DNA from: Zetaproteobacteria bacterium CG1_02_55_237
Lineage (GTDB): Bacteria; Pseudomonadota; Zetaproteobacteria; Mariprofundales; Mariprofundaceae
Length of the DNA: 63,252 nt
Assembly: GCA_001871195.1 (NCBI GenBank)
Contig: MNXA01000021.1
Coordinates: 1-63,252, forward strand
Reading direction: 5' to 3'
This document shows positions 1 to 8,324 of this stretch, one piece after another. The notes below the pieces were generated by a model. That model searched no databases. It was not told where the DNA came from and was given only the letters and a program-made list of their open reading frames with translations. Numbering within the stretch: position 1 is the first letter of the stretch; each line of letters begins with the position of its first letter. A program made the position numbers and the translations under genes.

Positions 1-307
1 AGAAGCACGAACGCACAGTCAACAAAGACAACACCGTCAGCTTTGAGGGCAGAACCCTGCAAATCCCCAGCAATGAATACCGACACCATTATGTCAAAGC
101 CAGAGTGCGTGTTCACTGCTATACCGATGGCAGCATGGCCATCTTCCACGGGCCAAGAAAACTCGCCGAGTTTCAGCCTCTTCTGAAGCCCAAGGCCAGC
201 AAGCCGGAACTACCACTACCAAGGCTGAAGGCAGCAATATGAACCAAAACCAAACCGGACAACCCTTGTGCTCTAAAACCGGACAACTCTATTTGTTGCC
301 AACAGCC
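1..307 (+). mobile_element. Right end of an insertion sequence (truncated by window edge)
   Basis: Bases 5-307 reappear as the reverse complement of 62950-63252 (coordinates sum to 63257), so this is one copy of a multicopy element. It carries the C-terminal part of a transposase ORF, then two TTGTCCGGTTT-type repeats (on the minus strand) just inside the end GGCTGTTGGCAAC. The boundary at about 307 is where the two copies stop matching. The left part of the element lies outside the window. Direct repeats of the target cannot be checked because only one end of each copy is present. Confidence 0.85.
3..242 (+). CDS. Transposase, C-terminal fragment (ISNCY/IS481-like)
   Basis: Open reading frame running in from the left edge and ending at TGA 240-242; about 79 residues are visible. 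The segment has a short beta-rich tail (NTVSFEGRTLQIPS, then VRVHCYTDGSMAIFHG) of the kind found after the DDE catalytic core in ISNCY- and Mu/IS481-type transposases, where it contacts DNA or the partner subunit. The catalytic core is not in the window, so the family call rests on this tail and is tentative. An identical copy lies inverted at the right edge of the window. Confidence 0.6.
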   Translation, partial: KHERTVNKDNTVSFEGRTLQIPSNEYRHHYVKARVRVHCYTDGSMAIFHGPRKLAEFQPLLKPKASKPELPLPRLKAAI

Positions 308-332
308 ATGACTTGTCTTCCTGCCGGGCGCA

Positions 333-524
333 TTAATAACCTGCAGGATGGCGTAAGGCCTTGATGGTATCGGCGGCAATAATTCTGGCACGCAGGGTCT
401 TGGCCCAGAGCTCTGCGGCCTTCTTCGTTGCAAAACAGCCACATTGCTGGGAGTGCTTGTGCAGCCAAACCTGAGCCTGAAAAGCGCAATGCGGATTATC
501 CTGTTGCTCTTTGATATTGATCAT
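333..524 (-). CDS. Small orphan protein, paralogue of the 685-876 ORF
   Basis: Encodes 63 residues. An AAGGAG Shine-Dalgarno six bases before the ATG and a consensus-like promoter upstream (548-575) support expression. The protein shares the core QCGCFATK-AAELWA-TLR-RI and the C-terminal RPAGY with the neighbouring ORF at 685-876, so the two are paralogues from a tandem duplication. The pattern of a beta-hairpin with a conserved FxTKxxAExWA helix start resembles the N-terminal arm-binding domain of tyrosine integrases, which could mean a small DNA-binding protein; this is only a resemblance. The insertion sequence lies 25 bp downstream of the stop codon. No function is assigned. Confidence 0.65.
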   Translation of the reverse strand: MINIKEQQDNPHCAFQAQVWLHKHSQQCGCFATKKAAELWAKTLRARIIAADTIKALRHPAGY

Positions 525-547
525 GACCAGCTCCTTGCCTATCCATA

Positions 548-575
548 ATTATATTATTGTTTCATAATATGTCAA
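548..575 (-). promoter_or_regulatory. Sigma-70-like promoter for the 333-524 ORF
   Basis: On the minus strand TTGACA (575-570) and TATAAT (553-548) are separated by 16 bases, both hexamers matching the consensus exactly, and the ATG of the small ORF follows 24 bases after the -10 hexamer. This is the clearest promoter in the window and suggests strong constitutive transcription of an otherwise unrecognised gene. Confidence 0.7.
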
Positions 576-684
576 ATGGCAGTGGTCACCTGCTTCGGTT
601 CACCCCGTGCTTTCAACACCCTTGTTATCGTCAGAAAAGTGCTGTGCGGAGATATTCGCTACTCAGTGTGAATGATTCCGATTC

Positions 685-876
685 CTAATACCCTGCCGGT
701 CGGCGCAGCGTCTTGATAAAATCAGCTGCCATTATCCTGCTGCGCAGAGTCCTGGCCCAAAGCTCGGCGGCAATTTTCGTTGCAAAGCAGCCGCACTGTT
801 CGGAATGTTTGTTCACCAGAACTTCCGCCTGATAATAGCAATCCGGATTATCATGCTGTTCTCTGATATTCATCAT
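685..876 (-). CDS. Small orphan protein, paralogue of the 333-524 ORF
   Basis: Encodes 63 residues from ATG 876. A GGAGG six bases upstream favours this start over an upstream in-frame codon at 960. The sequence keeps the same CGCFATK and AELWARTLRSRI core and RPAGY tail as its neighbour, with substitutions spread along the whole length, so the duplication is not recent. The upstream region 877-930 is AT-rich but has no clean promoter hexamers. The function is unknown. The arrangement of two near-identical cassettes, each with its own ribosome binding site, suggests independent units rather than an operon. Confidence 0.65.
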   Translation of the reverse strand: MMNIREQHDNPDCYYQAEVLVNKHSEQCGCFATKIAAELWARTLRSRIMAADFIKTLRRPAGY

Positions 877-990
877 GGCGCGCCTCCATTTTATTGATAG
901 TACAATATAATATTTATCGGTTACGGAATCATTGGCTTTAACCCAAGGCACAGGATTCAACCATCAACAACAAACAAGCAGCCACACCCA

Positions 991-1019
991 TTGTTACAAA
1001 GGCTTTGCCGCTTTGTTAT
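991..1019 (+). promoter_or_regulatory. Possible promoter upstream of trpS
   Basis: TTGTTA and TGTTAT are separated by 17 bases, about 50 bases before the trpS start codon. Both hexamers are imperfect, so this is a candidate only. Confidence 0.3.
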
Positions 1020-1067
1020 TGTTCGGCTCAAGATCATCATCCCGAAGGCAAGAATTGAGGGGCAACA

Positions 1068-2099
1068 GTGAGCACATCAGATATCCAGCCGAAGAAACCG
1101 CAACGCATCCTGTCCGGCATGCGCCCCACAGGCCGTCTGCATCTGGGGCATTATAAAGGCGTTCTGGTCAACTGGCTTAAGTTACAGGATGACCACCAGT
1201 GCTTTTTCTTTGCCGCTGACTGGCATGCCCTGACCACGGATTATGCCAATCCCGGCATCGTGCAGCAGACCATCTGGGATATGCTGATCGACTGGCTGGC
1301 TGTGGGCATCGACCCTGAAAAGTGCGTCATCTTCATCCAGTCCGAGGTGCCGCAGCATGCTGAACTGCATCTGCTGTTCTCCTTTATCACCCCGCTCCCC
1401 TGGCTGGAGCGCGTGCCGACCTACAAGGACCAGATCGAGCAGTTGCGCGAAAAGGATCTCGGCACCTACGGTTTCCTCGGCTATCCGCTGCTGCAGTCGG
1501 CCGATATCCTGATGTATCGCGCCGATGGCGTGCCGGTCGGCGAAGATCAGGTGCCGCATGTGGAATTAACGCGTGAAGTGGCGCGCCGTTTCAACCATCT
1601 CTACCGCAAGCCCGACCAGCCGCTGTTTCCGGAACCGGAATCCCTGCTCATGCCAGCCTCCAAGCTGCCGGGGCTGGACGGCCGCAAGATGAGCAAGTCG
1701 TACAACAACACCATCGAGCTCGGCGAAACATGGAAGGTCACCGAGCAGAAAGTGAAAACCATGCCGACCGATCCGGCACGCGTGCGCCGCGAAGACCCCG
1801 GTACGCCGGAGAAATGTGCGGTGTGGGATTTCCATAAACTATATTCGACTGAAGATGAGCGCTCCGAGGTGCATGCAGGTTGCAAGAGCGCCGGCATCGG
1901 CTGCCTCGATTGCAAAAAGGTGCTGCTCAAGCACCTCGAAGAAGAGCTGCAACCCATCCGCCAACGCCGTGCCGAACTGGCTACGCATATGGATGATGTG
2001 CGCGATATCGTGAAGAAGGGGAACGAACGCGCCCGCATTGAGGCCGAACGCACCATGGATAAGGTGCGCCGCACACTGCAAATGGGTTACCGCGTTTGA
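1068..2099 (+). CDS. trpS: Tryptophan--tRNA ligase
   Basis: Encodes 343 residues, the usual size of bacterial TrpRS, a cytoplasmic class I aminoacyl-tRNA synthetase that charges tRNA-Trp. The HIGH signature appears as HLGHYKG near residue 25, after the GMRPTGRLHLG block typical of TrpRS, and the KMSKS signature as GRKMSKSYNN near residue 205. The start is GTG at 1068, preceded by GAGGGG at six bases. The stop codon overlaps the scpA ATG by one base. Adjacency to scpA, scpB and an rluB homologue is a common proteobacterial arrangement. Confidence 0.96.
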   Translation: MSTSDIQPKKPQRILSGMRPTGRLHLGHYKGVLVNWLKLQDDHQCFFFAADWHALTTDYANPGIVQQTIWDMLIDWLAVGIDPEKCVIFIQSEVPQHAELHLLFSFITPLPWLERVPTYKDQIEQLREKDLGTYGFLGYPLLQSADILMYRADGVPVGEDQVPHVELTREVARRFNHLYRKPDQPLFPEPESLLMPASKLPGLDGRKMSKSYNNTIELGETWKVTEQKVKTMPTDPARVRREDPGTPEKCAVWDFHKLYSTEDERSEVHAGCKSAGIGCLDCKKVLLKHLEEELQPIRQRRAELATHMDDVRDIVKKGNERARIEAERTMDKVRRTLQMGYRV

Positions 2100-2871
2100 T
2101 GCTGCCGCAGACGGACTCCACTGAGCCCTTGCAAGGCGTGATGCCGGACGAGTCGGTAGCGCAGAGCGGACTTCCACCGGTTTCCCTCGATGCCTTCGAG
2201 GGGCCGTTGGATATGCTGCTGCATCTGATTCGCGAGCAGAAAATGGAGATTTTCGATATCCCCATCGCCACCCTGACCGAGCAATATCTGGAGATTCTCG
2301 AAGCGCAGCAACCGCTCAATCTCGAATACGCCGGCGATTATCTGGTTATGGCCAGCACACTCACCCAGATCAAAAGCCGCATGCTGCTGCCCCGCCCGCA
2401 ACTGGATGCGGATGGCGAGGAAATCGATCCGCGAGCCGAGCTTGTGGCCCAGTTGCTGGCCTACGAGCAATACCGCGCTGCAGCCGCCGAGCTTGAGGAA
2501 AAACCGCGTCTTGGCCGCGATGTATTCGCGCGCTGTTATTTCCCGGAATCCGATGAAGTGGAACGCCCCCTTCCCGAGCCCGATCTCGATGCGCTGCTTT
2601 CCGCATTCCGGCGTGTACTCAAGCGCGTCGGCGGCGAGGTACGGCATCAGGTATTCATGGAAACGATGAGCGTGCGCGAACGCATGAGCTTTGTCCTCGA
2701 GCGCCTGAAAGGCGGCAGCCTGTTGCTTGAGGAATTGTTCGACACCCCGGGGCGCGAGACCATTGTCACCACCTTCCTGGCCATCCTCGAACTGTGGCGC
2801 AATCAGGCCATCAGTGTGGTGCAGGAATCGTGTTATTCATCCATCAGCATCCTGCCCAAGGAGGCCGCAGT

Positions 2872-2875
<4 letters not shown>
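2099..2875 (+). CDS. scpA: Segregation and condensation protein A
   Basis: Encodes about 258 residues. ScpA is the kleisin subunit that bridges the SMC heads with ScpB in the chromosome-condensing SMC-ScpAB complex. The diagnostic N-terminal segment AFEGPLDMLLHLIREQ-MEIFDIPIA appears near residue 33, followed by LTEQYL and the ALTQIKSRMLLP-type helix. The start is taken at ATG 2099, which overlaps the trpS stop codon; a TTG one codon upstream is also open. The gene overlaps scpB by four bases, implying translational coupling. No smc gene is present in the window. Confidence 0.95.
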
Positions 2876-3504
<629 letters not shown>

Positions 3505-3531
<27 letters not shown>

Positions 3532-3770
3532 AGCGCTGCTGCCCCAAATAAGGCCAGCCAAGACGCGAGGAGAGAAGTTTGGTGAATCCAAATAAACGAC
3601 GAGCAACACCGGATGGCCTTATTTGGGGCGCAGCCCTGGGGGACGGGTTATTTTTGCGCTCCGCGGCGTTATTTCTCGCTGATGTGCAGATAGCACATCG
3701 CGCTCGAAATGCCTTGCTGATGCACAAAAATAACCTTGTCGCTGCAACCAAAATTAGTGTTAACAGGCCC
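3505..3770. repeat. Palindromic MITE-like element between scpB and rluB
   Basis: The ends are inverted repeats: 3505-3535 and 3740-3770 match over 31 bases with two mismatches (GGGCCTGTTAACACTAATTT on both strands). Inside are two more perfect inverted pairs: 3541-3556 with 3614-3629 (16 bp) and 3646-3656 with 3725-3735 (11 bp). No transposase is encoded and the short ORFs inside are unconvincing. The multi-hairpin layout and insertion exactly between two coupled genes fit a non-autonomous mobile element or a structured repeat. It provides the stop codon of scpB and ends two bases before the rluB start codon. Confidence 0.85.
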
Positions 3771-3772
3771 TA

Positions 3773-4711
3773 ATGATGACGACTCAGAAACCGAAGGGCA
3801 GTAAAGCACCGGCTCGCAAGGCAGAGGCAGACAAGAGTAAACGCCCGGACCCGGCAAAGCGTCCGAAACTCAAGACCAAGGGTTCACGCTCCACCAACAA
3901 GGGCGGCAGGCCCCTCGCGAAACAGTCCGAAGCGCCGGCTATCCAGCCGGGGCAGGCCAGTGCAGCAGCTGAAGGTGAACGACTGAACCGTTATCTGGCC
4001 AAGAGTGGCTTATGCTCGCGCCGCGAGGCGGACAAACTTATTGCCGAAGGCCGCATCGTCATCAACAACGAAAAGGTGCAGGACATGGGCCGTCGTGTGC
4101 ATGCCTCGGATATTGTGCTGGCCGATGGCAAGCCGGTCTCCCTGCTCACCGAGCACACCTATCTTCTCTACAACAAACCACCCGGCCAGCTGTGCACCCG
4201 CAGGGATGAGAAGGGCCGCGATCTGATCTACAAGCACATCGAAGTGGGTCCCAATGTGCAGTCCGTCGGCCGGCTGGACATGGACAGCGAAGGGCTGCTG
4301 CTGCTCACCGATGATGGCGAACTGGCCAACCTGATGACCAAACCGGGCACCGGTGTGGCACGCGAATATCGCGTAAGGGTCGCCGGACATCTTTCCATGG
4401 ATGCGCTGGAGAAACTGCGCAAGGGTGGCCTGGACATCGGCGAGGGCGAGAAGAGCGATCCATGGGATGTGGTGGTGGATTCGGAAACCGGCGGACACTG
4501 CTGGCTGACCCTGGTTATCCGGCGCGGGCGCAACCGCGAGGTACGTCGCACATTGGAAGCAGCCGGCCATATCGTGCGCCGCCTGATTCGCACCCGCTTC
4601 GGCCCGCTGAAGCTTGAAGACGGTGTGCGCAAGAGCACTTCGCGTCACCTCACTGCGGGCGAGGTCAAACAGCTTCGCCGCTCCGTCGGACTGGGTGAAA
4701 AAGCAGGCTAA
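3773..4711 (+). CDS. rluB: 23S rRNA pseudouridine synthase, RluB/RsuA family
   Basis: Encodes 312 residues. Members isomerise a specific uridine to pseudouridine in rRNA; the scpB neighbour suggests RluB (23S rRNA). A basic low-complexity tail (about residues 1-60, rich in K, P and A) precedes the S4 RNA-binding domain (about 66-110, RLNRYLAKSGLCSRREADKL). The catalytic block VGRLDMDSEGLLLLTDDG carries the conserved Asp, followed by REYRVRV and RNREVRR. The start at 3773 abuts the palindromic element and lacks a good Shine-Dalgarno, so the native leader may have been displaced. RsuA or RluE/F specificity is not excluded. Confidence 0.88.
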   Translation: MMTTQKPKGSKAPARKAEADKSKRPDPAKRPKLKTKGSRSTNKGGRPLAKQSEAPAIQPGQASAAAEGERLNRYLAKSGLCSRREADKLIAEGRIVINNEKVQDMGRRVHASDIVLADGKPVSLLTEHTYLLYNKPPGQLCTRRDEKGRDLIYKHIEVGPNVQSVGRLDMDSEGLLLLTDDGELANLMTKPGTGVAREYRVRVAGHLSMDALEKLRKGGLDIGEGEKSDPWDVVVDSETGGHCWLTLVIRRGRNREVRRTLEAAGHIVRRLIRTRFGPLKLEDGVRKSTSRHLTAGEVKQLRRSVGLGEKAG

Positions 4712-4730
4712 ACATGAGCAAGCGGGCAGC

Positions 4731-5366
4731 ATGAACGCGCTGCACATCTACAAGATTCTGTTCGACACCTACGGCGAGCAAGGCTGGTGGCCGGCGGATT
4801 CACCGTTTGAGGTGGTGGTCGGAGCCATTCTCACCCAGAACACCAATTGGCAGAATGTTGAGAAGGCCATTGCCAACCTGAAGGCAGCCGATGCGCTGGA
4901 TGCACAGGCCATGCTGGACATGGATGAAACCCGCTTACGCGAACTGATTCGCCCCTCCGGCTTCTACAAGCAGAAGGCCGAGCGTCTGCGCCTGTTCTGT
5001 ACCTTTTATCTTGGACAGGGTCGGGAGCAAGGCATCAAAAAACTCCCCGATCCGCGTAGTACCCTGCTGGCATTGAAGGGCATCGGCCCTGAAACCGCCG
5101 ACTCCATCCTGCTCTATGCGCTGGAGATACCCGTGTTCGTTGTCGATGCCTACACCAGGCGAATCTTCATCCGCCTCGGCCTGCTGGATTCAGCTGCCAG
5201 TTACGCTGAAACCCAAACCTGTTTTCATACGCAACTGGATAGGAATGTTTTACTGTATAAGGAATACCACGCCCTGATTGTGCAACACGCCAAGCAACAC
5301 TGTCGTGTCAAACCCCTATGCGCCTCTTGTCCGCTTACTTCGATTTGCCCTGCGGCCCTCACCTGA
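4731..5366 (+). CDS. Endonuclease III-like DNA glycosylase (HhH-GPD, Fe-S)
   Basis: Encodes 211 residues from ATG 4731. The helix-hairpin-helix LKGIGPETADSILLYAL and the catalytic Asp in VVDAYTRRIF identify the HhH-GPD base-excision superfamily. A C-terminal [4Fe-4S] motif C-x5-C-x2-C-x5-C is present, where E. coli Nth has C-x6-C-x2-C-x5-C. The hairpin carries PET where Nth has RKT with the catalytic Lys, so the enzyme probably acts as a monofunctional glycosylase, for example on alkylated bases like the MagIII/Mpg subfamily, rather than as a lyase. The gene starts 19 bases after rluB and likely shares its transcript. Confidence 0.85.
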   Translation: MNALHIYKILFDTYGEQGWWPADSPFEVVVGAILTQNTNWQNVEKAIANLKAADALDAQAMLDMDETRLRELIRPSGFYKQKAERLRLFCTFYLGQGREQGIKKLPDPRSTLLALKGIGPETADSILLYALEIPVFVVDAYTRRIFIRLGLLDSAASYAETQTCFHTQLDRNVLLYKEYHALIVQHAKQHCRVKPLCASCPLTSICPAALT

Positions 5367-5427
5367 TAATAAAAAGACCTTTCACCTTCGGGACTGGGTG
5401 ATGTTACAGATGCTGGTATTAATCAGA

Positions 5428-5805
5428 TTACTGCGAAGGTTTATCCTGATTCGCACCGTTTGTTTCCATGATGAAGTAGGCGATCAAATCTGCCCGATCC
5501 TTCTCCGCAATCGGCGGAATTGCCATTTTGGTGTTGGGCTTGATGCCGCGCGGATCCTTTAACCATGCATCCAATGCGGCTGCGTCCCAGCGGGCATACG
5601 GCACACCGCTCATGCGTGGGGCACGATTATAAATCCCCTTCAGGCCCGGACCGATTCGTATGGATTCCAGATGCAGATGATGGCACGGCGTACAGCGCAC
5701 TTCGGCCACAATCCTGCCGCGTTCGGCATCTCCCGCCTGTGCCCCAATAGAAAAGAATACAACTGAGATCACGCATGCAAGCAGGTTGGGCAGGTATCGA
5801 TTCAC
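5428..5805 (-). CDS. Periplasmic monohaem cytochrome c
   Basis: Encodes 125 residues with a signal peptide (about 1-24, cleavage after GAQA) and one haem c site CTPCH at residues 38-42. A methionine in NTKMAIPP is the probable distal ligand, giving a small class I cytochrome c. The start overlaps the stop of the upstream lipoprotein gene by four bases, making it the last gene of the long minus-strand respiratory operon. Possible electron donor to, or assembly factor for, the cbb3-type oxidase encoded upstream; the partner is inferred from position only. Confidence 0.88.
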   Translation of the reverse strand: MNRYLPNLLACVISVVFFSIGAQAGDAERGRIVAEVRCTPCHHLHLESIRIGPGLKGIYNRAPRMSGVPYARWDAAALDAWLKDPRGIKPNTKMAIPPIAEKDRADLIAYFIMETNGANQDKPSQ

Positions 5806-6224
5806 GGCTTTCCATCTGCCTGTTCGGCAGTCGCGTCGGGGGCAAGTGCAAACACCATTTCATGCTGCTCGCCCTTTCGCACCAGGCGGACATACAGGTG
5901 ATCCTGCTGCGCATCCTTGACCGGCAAAGCACGGCGAAATACACCCAGCGCCCCATCCGGCATGGCCTGTCTCCAATCTGTGTGTTCGGTACGCACATCA
6001 ACCATCAAGTCGGAGGAAAAACTGTGTTGCTGGCGATTGGCGATAACAAGAAACTCATTCATGCCTGGCTTAAGCACAGTCGGCCGGGTTTCAATGCGGA
6101 TAGCAATGTCGTTCCATGACTGTTCCGGCGCACTCCATGATGGTTCACCTGACGAACAGGCAGTAAGCAGCATGACAAGTGCGACAAGAGCAGAACGCAG
6201 CACGATCTTACTCGCCAGCCGCAT
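5802..6224 (-). CDS. FixH/CcoH-like lipoprotein
   Basis: Encodes about 140 residues starting MRLASKIV, with a lipobox LLTAC near residue 22. The remainder is a single beta-rich periplasmic domain (IRIETRP, KPGMNEFLVIAN, HLYVRLVRKGE). This resembles the extracytoplasmic part of FixH/YtkA-type proteins, usually found next to ccoG and involved in cbb3 oxidase maturation; the resemblance is moderate. A GTG at 6242 is also in frame. It overlaps the upstream cytochrome gene by 17 bases and the downstream cytochrome gene by four. Confidence 0.6.
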   Translation of the reverse strand: MRLASKIVLRSALVALVMLLTACSSGEPSWSAPEQSWNDIAIRIETRPTVLKPGMNEFLVIANRQQHSFSSDLMVDVRTEHTDWRQAMPDGALGVFRRALPVKDAQQDHLYVRLVRKGEQHEMVFALAPDATAEQADGKP

Positions 6225-6510
6225 GCAGCATAAGATAATCACGCAAAACCAGTCGATCTTTGGGAGCTATGGGAGCCATGCTGCGCTGCACAAGATGCTC
6301 CTGCATACGCTCGATCACCCCCGGCCATTCATTGGCCGGATGTGCGCTGGGCAAGGGCGGCGCATGACACTCTGAGCAATTGCTTGCATAGACATTAAAC
6401 GCCTGACTCTGTTTATCCGGATAATCCGTTTGCGGCCTGTTGGAAGAAAAATCACAGGCAGCCAGAGAAAGGCTGGCGGCACCAACAATCAAAAAAGCTA
6501 CAAGCTTCAT
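6208..6510 (-). CDS. Monohaem cytochrome c lipoprotein
   Basis: Encodes 100 residues: a lipoprotein signal with lipobox LAAC (Cys19) and a haem-binding motif CSECH at 45-49. A lipid anchor would place this very small cytochrome at a membrane surface, suited to passing electrons between the quinol side and an oxidase. It overlaps both neighbours by a few bases (ATGA-type junction with the upstream membrane protein), so it is tightly coupled within the operon. Confidence 0.85.
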   Translation of the reverse strand: MKLVAFLIVGAASLSLAACDFSSNRPQTDYPDKQSQAFNVYASNCSECHAPPLPSAHPANEWPGVIERMQEHLVQRSMAPIAPKDRLVLRDYLMLHAAGE

Positions 6511-6980
6511 TTGGGCATATCGATATCGTCGTCATCCTGATGCGTATCGCTGTCAAGGCGGCCGGCGCTTTTGGAACCATAGAGATTGGTCATGAAATAG
6601 ATGAAGCCTGCGGCGATCAAGGCATACACGGCGGCAGCAACATGCCCCCAGGTAAACCAGGCGCGCGGAGCATCCGGGCGATCCCCCCAGAAGGGTAGAG
6701 TCAGACCAAAGGCAACCATCAACACCACAATGATAATGCCGATAAACCATGCCGGCACACGACGCTGTGAATCCGGGATGTTTTCAACCAACTCCCAGTC
6801 CTCAAGTCCACGTCTGTTCTTCCGGTCCTCATCCGAGGCGTAGCCGAAATGATCTTCGGGAATCTTGCCCCATTCCTTGCTAACCGGTGCTGTCGGCCTT
6901 GCTGCCTCTTCCGGCTGCTCTTTCGTCTGCCCGTCGTTTTCTTTCATATTCTTCTGATACCTCGTTGCTTTGCCGATCAT
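6507..6980 (-). CDS. Two-helix membrane protein of oxidase operon, unknown function
   Basis: Encodes up to 157 residues. The N-terminal half is hydrophilic and charged; two transmembrane helices follow (VPAWFIGIIIVVLMVAFGL and a second around AAAVYALIAAGFIYFM), ending in an acidic tail. The WELVENIPDSQRRVPAWFIG stretch before helix 1 recalls the membrane-entry segment of CcoP-type subunits, but no haem motif is present. The ATG at 6980 overlaps the ccoG stop in an ATGA junction; an internal ATG at 6947 is an alternative start. It might be an accessory oxidase subunit or assembly factor. Confidence 0.7.
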   Translation of the reverse strand: MIGKATRYQKNMKENDGQTKEQPEEAARPTAPVSKEWGKIPEDHFGYASDEDRKNRRGLEDWELVENIPDSQRRVPAWFIGIIIVVLMVAFGLTLPFWGDRPDAPRAWFTWGHVAAAVYALIAAGFIYFMTNLYGSKSAGRLDSDTHQDDDDIDMPK

Positions 6981-8302
6981 AAGCTGGTTGGAGATTGAGA
7001 TTTTGCAAAATGCACAACCTGAAACTTTTTCGTCCAGCCGTCATCCGCAGTCACCACCACCCAAAAGCGATACAGGCCCTCAGGGAGGCCGTCGCGGACA
7101 TAGAGCACCACATCCTGACGACCCGCGCTCTCAAACTGCACTGCGTCCTTTTCCAGCGAATATTGACTGTCATCCAGACCTTCGACGCGAATATGCATCT
7201 GTTCAGGGTGGTTGACCTTGTAGGCAATATTGATGCGGTAATCGAGCAATTGATCGCCCTGCTGCGCTTCACCGCGATACACGGAGAAAGAGGCCGGCTC
7301 ATAGCTGACAATACCGTATGCAAACATCCCCGCACCAATCAGGGTGGCGAGTGTAGCTGCGCGCGCGCGACTGAAAAATGAACCAAGCGCGCCGCGATAT
7401 TTCCCCTTCCACTCGTCGCCAAAGCTGAGGCGAAGCAGGCCGGGGCCCTGCAGCTTTTTGCTCTTGCTGTGCAACTCATCGCAGGCCACCACGCATGCGC
7501 CGCAATTAACACAGCTGTCGAACACTTCCGGCTGACGGGGATCAATATCGAGGAAGCAGGAATCCACACAGTAGTTGCAGTTGCTGCAATGGTCCGAGCG
7601 CGAGGCATCGTAGGAAACATGCAGGGTATCGCGGGTCTTGAAGGAATGTTGCCAGACACGGTAAATGCACATGTATTTGCACATCAGGTGACGAATCGCC
7701 ACGATATCTATCAGCATGACGAACACGCAGACCATGTAGATCCAGTGCAGCCCACCGGCCAGTTCCTCGTCATATTGAAAGGAAACAAACGACCAGATGG
7801 CCTGCGGTGAATAGAAATAGAACATCGGAATCAGCGCATAAACCAGCGAGGCACCAAACAGCAGCGACCCGAGTATCAGGTAATTCAACAGTGATTTACG
7901 CCGCACCGCGATCTGCATGCGGGTACCCGTCGTATCCATCATCTTGGCGCGCCTGCCGAGCAGCCGATCCGTCAGATTATTGGCCCATTCCGATACCGTA
8001 TTTTGCGGGCACATCCAGCCGCAGAAAACCGATCCGACGAGTGAATACATCATGACCAGGAGACTGGCGATGAATATCCAAAAACCCATGATAATGAACA
8101 TGTCGGAGAACCAGACCAAGCGGTCCCACATCAACACACCGCCTGCTGCAACATCGATGCGAAACAGCCCGCTGGCCGGAATCAGCACCAGCAGAATCAG
8201 GGTGGCAATCTGCATGTAGCGGCGCGCCGGTCCCAGAGTGGTCGCACCGGGAACGTGTTCTTCAATAACAGGGATCTTGCTTAGTGTTTCATTGGCAGAC
8301 AT
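6977..8302 (-). CDS. ccoG: Cytochrome cbb3 oxidase accessory protein CcoG
   Basis: Encodes about 441 residues. CcoG (FixG/RdxA) is a membrane Fe-S/copper reductase required for cbb3 oxidase copper delivery. Visible features are several transmembrane helices, the FCGWMCPQNTVSEW motif, and a ferredoxin-like segment with two cysteine clusters (CSNCNYCVDSC and CVNCGACVVAC). A C-terminal periplasmic immunoglobulin-like domain follows the last helix. The start at 8302 has AAAGGA seven bases upstream and is preferred over an in-frame codon at 8344 inside the upstream gene. Confidence 0.93.
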   Translation of the reverse strand: MSANETLSKIPVIEEHVPGATTLGPARRYMQIATLILLVLIPASGLFRIDVAAGGVLMWDRLVWFSDMFIIMGFWIFIASLLVMMYSLVGSVFCGWMCPQNTVSEWANNLTDRLLGRRAKMMDTTGTRMQIAVRRKSLLNYLILGSLLFGASLVYALIPMFYFYSPQAIWSFVSFQYDEELAGGLHWIYMVCVFVMLIDIVAIRHLMCKYMCIYRVWQHSFKTRDTLHVSYDASRSDHCSNCNYCVDSCFLDIDPRQPEVFDSCVNCGACVVACDELHSKSKKLQGPGLLRLSFGDEWKGKYRGALGSFFSRARAATLATLIGAGMFAYGIVSYEPASFSVYRGEAQQGDQLLDYRINIAYKVNHPEQMHIRVEGLDDSQYSLEKDAVQFESAGRQDVVLYVRDGLPEGLYRFWVVVTADDGWTKKFQVVHFAKSQSPTSL

Positions 8303-8324
8303 CTGAGTTTCCTTTGCATAAATG

